Source of the DNA: Massilia sp. IC2-278
GTDB taxonomy: Bacteria; Pseudomonadota; Gammaproteobacteria; Burkholderiales; Burkholderiaceae_D
Reading direction: 5' to 3'
Assembly: GCF_020708045.1 (NCBI RefSeq)
Contig: NZ_JAJFES010000001.1
Location: forward strand, 124,001-188,000
DNA: 64,000 nt
A program made the translations under genes and the position numbers. The notes under the pieces are model-generated. The model made no database searches. It was not told the origin of the DNA and worked only from the letters and a program-made list of their open reading frames with translations. Shown here piece by piece: positions 54,590 to 64,000 of the stretch; the stretch's first letter is position 1, and the number at the start of each line of letters is the position of its first letter.

Positions 54590-55282
54590 ATGATCGGCGA
54601 ACACTCATCCAAACAGTACGACCAGGAACTGGAATCGATCCGCTCCAAGGTCTTGCTGATGGGCGGCATGGTGGAAACCCAGTTCGAGGAAGCGCTGAAC
54701 TGCTTCCGCGTCGACGACGCCGCCCGTGCCGACAAGGTCATGGCCGATGACCACGCGGTGAACCAGCTCGAAGTGCAGCTCGACGACGCCTGCAGCCACC
54801 TGATCGTCAAGCGCCAGCCGACCGCCAACGATTTGCGCACCGTGATGGCCACCATCAAAGTCATCACCGACCTGGAACGCATCGGCGACGAATCGACCAA
54901 GATCGCGCGCACCGCGAAAAGCCTGCATGCGCGCGGCGTGGGCAGCTTCGCCCACTACGACATGATCCGCACCATCGGCAAGGCGACCTCGGACCTGCTG
55001 CACGACGCCCTCGACGCGTTCGCGCGCCTGGACGGCAAGCAGGCCTTGCAGATCATCGCGGCCGACGAAATCGTCGACCACGAGTTCCGCACCATCCTGC
55101 GCAACCTGATCACCTTCATGATGGAAGACCCGCGCACGATCTCGTCGGCACTGGACACGCTGTGGGTAGCCAAGGCCATCGAGCGCATCGGCGACCACGC
55201 CAAGAACATCGCCGAATACGTGATCTACGTGGTCGAAGGGCGCGACATCCGCCACAGCAAACCAGCCGTGCAAGAGGGCTGA
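54590..55282 (+). CDS. phoU: Phosphate signalling regulator PhoU
   Basis: 230 residues, all-helical, two PhoU repeats with metal-binding E/DxxxD motifs (RADKVMADDHAVNQLE, IIAADEIVDHEFR; AIERIGDHAKNIAEY is conserved). Good Shine-Dalgarno (agggag). It links the PstSCAB transporter to PhoR and keeps the regulon off when phosphate is sufficient. Confidence 0.96.
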   Translation: MIGEHSSKQYDQELESIRSKVLLMGGMVETQFEEALNCFRVDDAARADKVMADDHAVNQLEVQLDDACSHLIVKRQPTANDLRTVMATIKVITDLERIGDESTKIARTAKSLHARGVGSFAHYDMIRTIGKATSDLLHDALDAFARLDGKQALQIIAADEIVDHEFRTILRNLITFMMEDPRTISSALDTLWVAKAIERIGDHAKNIAEYVIYVVEGRDIRHSKPAVQEG

Positions 55283-55288
55283 TCCACA

Positions 55289-55972
55289 ATGCAGAACACG
55301 AGCGTACTGGTAGTGGAGGACGAGCCGGCGATTGTCGAGCTGGTGAGCTATTCGCTGCGCGAAGCCGGCTGGACCATCCGCTCGGTCGGCACCACGGCCG
55401 CGGCCTGGGACAGCATCGCGCATGGCAAGCCGGACCTGCTGCTGCTCGACTGGATGCTGCCCGACCAGAGTGGCCTGCGCCTGCTGGCGCGGCTGCGCGG
55501 CGACCGCGACTTCCAGGACATCCCGGTCATCATGCTGACCGCGAAAAGCATGGAAGAAGACAAGCTGGCCGGCCTGAACACGGGCGCCGACGATTACGTC
55601 ACCAAGCCATTTTCGCCGCGCGAGCTGCTGGCCCGTTCGCGCGCGCTGCTGCGCCGCAAAAGCCCGCACCTGGCCGAGGCGCCACTGCGTGCAGGCAGCG
55701 TGGTGCTCGATCCGGCCAGCTGCACCGTCAGCATCGAGGGCAGCCAGATCGACATCGGCAATGCCGAATACAAGCTGCTGAAATTCCTGCTGGCGCACCG
55801 CGAGCGCGTGTTTTCGCGCGCCCAGCTGCTCGATAAAGTGTGGGGCGACCACGCCGTGATCGAGGAGCGCACGGTGGACGTCCACGTGCTGCGGCTGAGG
55901 AAAGCGCTGAAGGGCGCCGAAGGGCTGATCCGCACGGTGCGCAGCGTCGGGTATATGCTCTCGGAAAAATAA
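55289..55972 (+). CDS. phoB: Phosphate response regulator PhoB
   Basis: 227 residues. Receiver domain with acidic pocket VVEDEP, phospho-acceptor Asp in LLLDWMLPDQSG and conserved TAK; C-terminal OmpR-type winged helix (ERTVDVHVLRLRKAL, RTVRSVGYML). It binds Pho boxes such as the one at 50644. Six bases separate it from phoU. Confidence 0.97.
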   Translation: MQNTSVLVVEDEPAIVELVSYSLREAGWTIRSVGTTAAAWDSIAHGKPDLLLLDWMLPDQSGLRLLARLRGDRDFQDIPVIMLTAKSMEEDKLAGLNTGADDYVTKPFSPRELLARSRALLRRKSPHLAEAPLRAGSVVLDPASCTVSIEGSQIDIGNAEYKLLKFLLAHRERVFSRAQLLDKVWGDHAVIEERTVDVHVLRLRKALKGAEGLIRTVRSVGYMLSEK

Positions 55973-55988
55973 CGCATTCGAAGGTCCG

Positions 55989-57281
55989 ATGAATCCCACA
56001 TTGCTGTTCTGGGTGCCGGCGCTGTTGCGCATGGCGTCCCTCTTCGTTGCCGCCGGCGTGATCTGGTGGATGGGCGGTCTGGTGGCAGGCTTGACCGCCG
56101 CGCTGCTGGGCATGATCGTGGTGCTGGTATCGCAGCTGCGCTACCTGCAGCAGCTGGGACACTGGCTGGACGACCCGCAGTCCGGCAAGCTGCCCGACGG
56201 CTGGGGCGCCTGGACCGACGTCTTCGCCCGCCTGTACCGCCTGCGCCGTGAGGACGAGCGCCACCAGAGCGAACTGGCCGAATGGCTGGCGCGCTTCCGC
56301 CAGGCCATGAGCCTGCTGCCGGAAGGCGTGGCGATCATGGACGACGTGCTGTTCCTCGAGTGGTGCAACCCGGCGGCCGAGCGCCACCTCGGCCTGACGC
56401 TGGAGCGCGACAAGGGCCTGCGCGTGACCAACCTGGTGCGCCATCCCGACTTCATCGACTACATCATCCTGGGGCGCTACGAGCAGCCACTGACCTTGTC
56501 TTTCCGGGGCCGCAAGATCGAGTGCCGCATCATCCCGTTCGAGAACCGGCGCCAGATCCTGGTCACCCACGACGCCACGGACACCGAACGGATCGAGGCG
56601 ATGCGGCGCGACTTCATCGCGAATGCCTCGCACGAACTGCGCACGCCGCTGACGGTGATCGTCGGTTTCCTGGAAATCGCGATGTCCGATCCATGCATGG
56701 ACGCGGCCACCCGTTCGGCGCACCTGAAGCTGATGACCGAGCAGGGCGGGCGCATGCAGCGGCTGATCGAGGACATGCTGACGTTATCGCGTCTGGAGTC
56801 GGACGAATTCCCGCTACGCCGCGAGCGGGTCGATATCGCGGCGCTGGTGGATTCGGTGGCGGCCGAGGCGCGCGCCTTGTCGGGCGGGCGGCACGAGATC
56901 ACGGTATCGGTCGACGGGCCGGACGTGATGGGCAACATGGAGGAGCTGCGCAGCGCGTTTGCGAACCTGGCGTCGAACGCGGTGCGTTATTCGCCCGAAG
57001 GCGGACGGATCGAGCTGTCGTGGAAGCGCGGCGATGGCGATTTGCAGTTCTCGGTGAAGGACAGCGGGATCGGGATCGACCCGCAGCATATATCGCGTTT
57101 GACCGAACGGTTCTACCGCGTCGACAAGAGCCGCTCGCGCGAGACCCAGGGGACCGGGCTGGGGCTGGCGATCGTCAAGCACGTGCTGCTGCGGCATGGC
57201 GGGCGGGTGAAGATTTGCTCGAAGCCGGGGGAGGGGAGTACCTTCACGGCGTCGTTGCCCAACACCTCGTTGCCGGGATAA
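55989..57281 (+). CDS. phoR: Phosphate sensor histidine kinase PhoR
   Basis: 430 residues. Two N-terminal membrane helices (about 8-50) without a large periplasmic domain, a linker, one PAS domain (about 100-205), the HisKA motif ASHELRTPLTV, and the HATPase boxes (N box NLASNAVRYSPEGG, DSGIGID, GTGLGLAIVKH). It phosphorylates PhoB under low phosphate, controlled through PhoU and PstB. Last gene of the pst-pho block. Confidence 0.96.
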   Translation: MNPTLLFWVPALLRMASLFVAAGVIWWMGGLVAGLTAALLGMIVVLVSQLRYLQQLGHWLDDPQSGKLPDGWGAWTDVFARLYRLRREDERHQSELAEWLARFRQAMSLLPEGVAIMDDVLFLEWCNPAAERHLGLTLERDKGLRVTNLVRHPDFIDYIILGRYEQPLTLSFRGRKIECRIIPFENRRQILVTHDATDTERIEAMRRDFIANASHELRTPLTVIVGFLEIAMSDPCMDAATRSAHLKLMTEQGGRMQRLIEDMLTLSRLESDEFPLRRERVDIAALVDSVAAEARALSGGRHEITVSVDGPDVMGNMEELRSAFANLASNAVRYSPEGGRIELSWKRGDGDLQFSVKDSGIGIDPQHISRLTERFYRVDKSRSRETQGTGLGLAIVKHVLLRHGGRVKICSKPGEGSTFTASLPNTSLPG

Positions 57282-57310
57282 ATCGGACGCTTTTTTGATT
57301 GGCGCAATAC

Positions 57311-57449
57311 CGTAGGGTGGGCACTCGTGCCCACGCGGTACGGCGGTTGCAACCACGCCACGCGTGACGATGGTCCGCGACCGTGGCGATCTCTGGTCGC
57401 TTTGCGTGACGCATCGGTACGACCGCGTGGGCTCAAGAGCCCACCCTAC
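57311..57449. repeat. Nested inverted-repeat element, copy 2
   Basis: The left end 57311-57341 reads cgtagggtgggcac...cgcggtac, as at 45501. The right end 57422-57449 is its inverted copy with a gtgggctc/gagcccac hairpin. The interior (about 80 bp) is not clearly similar to that of copy 1. It lies between phoR and the patatin gene. Confidence 0.85.
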
Positions 57450-57559
57450 AAAAAGCGGTATTCCGCCGTCCGCATCCGATTCACGCCCCCCTAAGTTCAG
57501 CCTCATCCACCGCCCCACATTGCGCGGTACAATCGAGAATTGTCCTTCTCGACCCGCAC

Positions 57560-58471
57560 ATGTTCTCTCGACGCACTTCCCTCATTGCGCTCGGCGCACT
57601 CGCCCTGGCCGGCTGCGGCAGCACCCCGCCACCCGTCGCTCCCACTCCCGCCGTGGTTGCCACCCCGGCGCCCCCGAAGAAAATCCGCATCGGCCTGGCC
57701 CTCGGCGGCGGCGCGGCGCGCGGCTTCGCCCACATCGGCGTGATCAAGGCCCTCGAAGCGCAAGGCATCATCCCCGAAATCGTGGTCGGCACCAGCGCCG
57801 GCTCGGTGGTCGGCGCCCTGTACGCGTCGGGCTACGACGGCTTCACCCTGCAGCGCACCGCGATGAGCATGGACGAAGCAACCATCTCCGACTGGGCGCT
57901 GCCGCTGTTCTCCAAATCTCCCGGCGTGCTGAAAGGCGAGGCCCTGCAGAACTACGTCAACAAGGCCGTCAACAACGTGCCGATGGAACGCCTGAAAAAG
58001 CGCTTCGGCGCCGTCGCCACCGACCTCAAGACCGGCGAATCCATCCTCTTCAACAAGGGTAATACCGGCCTGGCCGTGCGCGCCTCGTCGTCGGTGCCGA
58101 GCGTGTTCCAGCCGGTGACCATCGGTAAGAAAACCTATGTCGACGGCGGCCTGGTGGCGCCGGTGCCGGTGAAGTACACGCGCGACATGGGCGCCGATTT
58201 CATCATCGCGGTCAACATCTCGACCCAGGCCGATTCGCAAGCCACGGCCAGCTCGGTCGATGTGCTGCTGCAGACCTTCTCGATCATGGGCCAGCGCATC
58301 AATTCCTACGAGCTGAAGGAGGCCGACATCGTCATCACCCCGGCCCTGGGCAAGATGGGCAGCGCCGACTTTGCCGGCCGCAACCTGGCAATCCTGGCGG
58401 GCGAGCAGGCCGCCGCCGCCGTGATGCCGCAACTGAAGGCCAAGCTGAAGGCCAAACAACAGCAGCCATAA
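57560..58471 (+). CDS. Patatin-like phospholipase lipoprotein (RssA-like)
   Basis: 303 residues. Lipoprotein signal with lipobox LALAGC (mature Cys about 17), a Pro-rich linker, then a patatin domain with oxyanion motif GGGAARG, nucleophile Ser in GTSAG and catalytic Asp in DGG (YVDGGLVAPVPV). It is likely a serine lipid acyl hydrolase anchored to a membrane. A -10-like tacaat lies about 25 nt before the start. Confidence 0.92.
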   Translation: MFSRRTSLIALGALALAGCGSTPPPVAPTPAVVATPAPPKKIRIGLALGGGAARGFAHIGVIKALEAQGIIPEIVVGTSAGSVVGALYASGYDGFTLQRTAMSMDEATISDWALPLFSKSPGVLKGEALQNYVNKAVNNVPMERLKKRFGAVATDLKTGESILFNKGNTGLAVRASSSVPSVFQPVTIGKKTYVDGGLVAPVPVKYTRDMGADFIIAVNISTQADSQATASSVDVLLQTFSIMGQRINSYELKEADIVITPALGKMGSADFAGRNLAILAGEQAAAAVMPQLKAKLKAKQQQP

Positions 58472-58501
58472 CAATCAAAACAGTTTAAATAAGGAAACGA
58501 T

Positions 58502-58915
58502 ATGAAGACCAAGCCATTCCTGACCCTGGAAGACGTGAAAATCATCGCCGCCGCGGCCGAAGCCGAAGCGCTGGCAAACAACTGGGCCGTCACCTTCTCG
58601 ATCGTCGACGACGGCGGCCACCTGCTGTGGCTGCAGCGCCTGGATGGCGCACCGCCGGTGTCGTCGCATATCTCGCCAGCCAAGGCCAAGACCGCCGCGC
58701 TCGGCCGCCGCGAGTCGAAGATCTATGAAGACGTGATCAATGGCGGGCGCGTGTCGTTTTTGTCGGCGCCGGAGATCGAAGGCATGCTCGAAGGCGGCGT
58801 GCCGGTGATCGTCGATGGCCATGTGATCGGCGCGGTGGGCGTGTCGGGCGTGAAGTCGGAGCAGGATGCGCAGATTGCCAAGGCCGGCATCGCCGCGCTG
58901 GTCGGTACGCCGTAA
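58502..58915 (+). CDS. GlcG/HbpS family protein
   Basis: 137 residues. The DUF336-type fold (LTLEDVKIIAAAAEAEA, FSIVDDGGHLLWLQRLDGA, GGVPVIVDGHVIGAVGVSG) is characteristic of GlcG/HbpS proteins, some of which bind heme or corrin-type cofactors. Shine-Dalgarno aaggaaacg is present. It is 30 bp from the patatin gene and probably co-transcribed; its function here is unknown. Confidence 0.9.
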   Translation: MKTKPFLTLEDVKIIAAAAEAEALANNWAVTFSIVDDGGHLLWLQRLDGAPPVSSHISPAKAKTAALGRRESKIYEDVINGGRVSFLSAPEIEGMLEGGVPVIVDGHVIGAVGVSGVKSEQDAQIAKAGIAALVGTP

Positions 58916-59239
58916 CCGGGACGATGGCTGGGCACCGGGCGGCTGCGTGTGCGCATGCCGGTGCTGTCGGCCACGTCACAAGGTTAACGCCCGGAAAACT
59001 CCCGCTCATCGGTAAGTAAAAACACGCATTTCCCTCGAAAACCGTCTGTCGGTACATTGCCGCCACCCTCGAAGCGCGCTATAATTGAGGGGTTTAACCA
59101 TTCTACTTACTTGCCGTAGCGCCTACCTTCCATTCCTCATTCCAAACGACCTCCATACTCGGATTGCACCCGTGCATCCGTGGTTCTTGGGTGTCGGTCT
59201 GACGTGGCGCCGCTACGGTAACTTTATTGGGAGTTACCC
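58916..59239. other. Intergenic region holding the carA promoter and leader
   Basis: No gene seen. It has the promoter at 59057-59085 and then a pyrimidine-rich leader of about 145 nt before carA. Confidence 0.6.
59057..59085 (+). promoter_or_regulatory. Promoter of carAB
   Basis: TTGCCG (59057-59062), a 17-bp spacer and a perfect TATAAT (59080-59085). Confidence 0.75.
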
Positions 59240-60419
59240 TTGCCGCCATTTTTTTCTGGCCCAGCCGTCCCGGCCATCCTGGCTCTCGCAGACGGAACGA
59301 TTTTCAAAGGTGTTTCCATTGGCGCCGCCGGCCATACGACCGGTGAAGTGGTCTTCAATACCGCGATCACTGGCTACCAGGAAATCCTGACCGACCCCAG
59401 CTACTCGCGTCAGATCGTCACCCTGACGTACCCGCACATCGGCAACTACGGCGTCAACACCGCCGACGTCGAAGCCGGTAAAGTCCACGCCGCAGGCCTG
59501 ATCATCCGCGACCTGCCGCTCTTGGCATCGAACTTCCGTTCTACCCAATCGCTGTCGGATTACCTGAAGGCCGAGAACGTCGTGGCCATCTCCGGCATCG
59601 ACACCCGCAAGCTGACCCGCCTGCTGCGCGAAAAAGGCGCCCAGGCCGGCGCCATCCTCACCGGCACCCAGGGCAACCAGCCATCCGAAGCGCAAGCGCT
59701 CGAGCTGGCCCGTTCCTTCCCCGGCCTGGCCGGCATGGACCTGGCGAAGGTCGTGTCCGTGAAAGAGCCGTATGTGTTCACCGAAACCGAGTGGAAACTC
59801 GGCCAGGGCTTCGGCAAGCAGGAAAACCCGGAATACCACGTTGTCGCTTTCGACTACGGCGTCAAGCGCAACATCCTGCGCATGCTGGCTGAACGCGGCT
59901 GCAAGGTCACCGTGCTGCCGGCCGAATCCACCGCCGCCGATGCGCTGGCGCTGAACCCGGACGGCATCTTCCTCGCCAACGGCCCCGGCGACCCGGAACC
60001 ATGCGACTACGCCATCAAGGCCACCGCGGAACTGATCGAGAAGGGCATCCCGACCTTCGGCATCTGCCTCGGCCACCAGATCATGGCGCTCGCCTCGGGT
60101 GCGAAGACCATGAAGATGAAGTTCGGCCACCACGGCGCGAACCACCCGGTGCAGGACCTGGATTCGAAGAAGGTCCTGATCACCTCGCAGAACCACGGCT
60201 TCGCAGTCGACCCGGACACGCTGCCGCAGAACTGCCGCGTGACCCACGTGTCGCTGTTCGACGGTTCGCTGCAGGGCTTTGCCCGCACCGACAAGCCGGC
60301 CTTCTGCTTCCAGGGCCACCCGGAAGCATCGCCAGGCCCGACCGACGTCGCCTATCTGTTCGACCGCTTCATCAAGCTGATGCAAGCCCAGGAAAAAAAA
60401 GCAAATGCAGGAGAAGTGA

Positions 60420-60427
<8 letters not shown>
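59240..60427 (+). CDS. carA: Carbamoyl-phosphate synthase small (glutaminase) subunit
   Basis: 395 residues from a TTG start at 59240, chosen because ggag (59230-59233) lies six bases upstream and the N-terminus ([14 protein letters not shown]) then aligns with CarA. The class I amidotransferase domain has the nucleophile Cys in FGICLGHQ and the catalytic His-x-Glu in GHPEASPGP. It supplies ammonia to CarB for pyrimidine and arginine synthesis. The last 8 bases overlap carB. Confidence 0.97.
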
Positions 60428-63650
<3,223 letters not shown>

Positions 63651-63670
63651 TAGGCAAGTAGTACCCGTCA

Positions 63671-63715
63671 AACCACAGAGTTCGCGCGGCTCCCGTCGCG
63701 CGCCTCTGTGGTTTT
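63671..63715 (+). terminator. Intrinsic terminator or attenuator between carB and greA
   Basis: Arms aaccacagag (63671-63680) and ctctgtggtt (63704-63713) with an inner GC-rich dyad and a following tttt. It lies 20 nt after carB; greA starts 43 nt beyond. Confidence 0.8.
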
Positions 63716-63757
63716 CACTTGTACGTCCTACAAACATCAGCAGAAGCGACATTTGAA

Positions 63758-64000
63758 ATGAACACTACCGTACCGCTCACCAAATACGGCGCCGAACTTC
63801 TGAAGGAAGAACTGCATCAGCTCAAGACCAAGGAGCGCCGCATTGTCATCGACGCGATCGCCGAAGCGCGTTCGCACGGCGACCTGTCGGAAAACGCGGA
63901 ATACGACGCCGCCAAGGAGCGCCAGGCTTTCGTCGAAGGCCGCATCGCCGAACTCGAAGGCAAGCTGAGCGCCGCCCAGATCATCGACCCGGCCACGCTG
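63758..64000 (+). CDS. greA: Transcription elongation factor GreA (partial, runs off the window)
   Basis: The first 81 codons are present and open to the right edge. [18 protein letters not shown] and [19 protein letters not shown] are the GreA N-terminal coiled-coil signature, including the tip acidic residues that stimulate RNA polymerase transcript cleavage. The carAB-greA order is common in Burkholderiales. Confidence 0.96.
   Translation, partial: MNTTVPLTKYGAELLKEELHQLKTKERRIVIDAIAEARSHGDLSENAEYDAAKERQAFVEGRIAELEGKLSAAQIIDPATL

Overview
The window is a GC-rich chromosomal segment from a betaproteobacterium of the order Burkholderiales, most likely Oxalobacteraceae (Massilia/Duganella-like). 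This rests on recognised gene content and order (carA-carB-greA, lplT / alr-radA, tsaB-rimI-udg, pstSCAB-phoU-phoB-phoR, DUF1415/DUF1289/DUF1853 proteins, a selD-senB pair) and codon bias. No database search was possible. Coding density is high on both strands. No rRNA, tRNA, CRISPR array, insertion sequence or origin was seen.

Layout. (1) 1-19651, minus strand: a giant repetitive surface or secreted protein (at least 4354 codons, C-terminus beyond the left edge) and, upstream of it, a complete type I secretion operon: two tandem PrtD-like ABC transporters, an HlyD-like adaptor and a TolC-like outer-membrane channel. The giant gene and the operon share a conserved ~97-bp upstream module (13250-13347 and 19814-19910), which suggests co-regulation. 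A membrane diguanylate cyclase lies just upstream. (2) 21468-23524: selD and a SenB-type selenosugar synthase. (3) 23700-25990: small hypothetical genes, several more AT-rich than their surroundings. (4) 26026-30503: rhlE, mltD, DUF1415 and DUF1289 genes. (5) 30727-41395: a PAS-GGDEF-EAL protein overlapping a Tat-exported molybdenum hydroxylase large subunit, then a molybdenum/tungsten locus (MOT1-type transporter, ModE-like regulator fused to a binding-protein domain, ModA-like and TupA-like binding proteins, a molybdopterin-oxidoreductase-like protein). (6) 41461-45403: small genes, thioredoxin, and tsaB-rimI-udg-DUF1853 in overlapping order. (7) 45691-50040: lplT, alr, radA, a PilZ protein. 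(8) 50644-57281: a Pho box and the whole pst-pho regulon. (9) 57560-64000: patatin-like lipoprotein, GlcG-like protein, carA, carB and the start of greA.

How the parts fit. The left third reads as one machine: a huge exported protein with its own exporter. Its N-terminal DUF4347 domain carries a His63/Cys106 pair in the context expected of a caspase/CHAT-like fold, and its C-terminal half contains a very regular predicted beta-solenoid (19-residue coils, exact 228-bp DNA period). The complete reading frame of this protein is on the minus strand; long open frames on the plus strand there are shadows. The phosphate block is a textbook PhoBR regulon. The Mo/W block lacks any ABC permease or ATPase for its two binding proteins.

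Limits: functions come from reading motifs by eye; domain borders are approximate, and the giant frame was checked codon by codon at both ends and in several internal stretches, not over every base.
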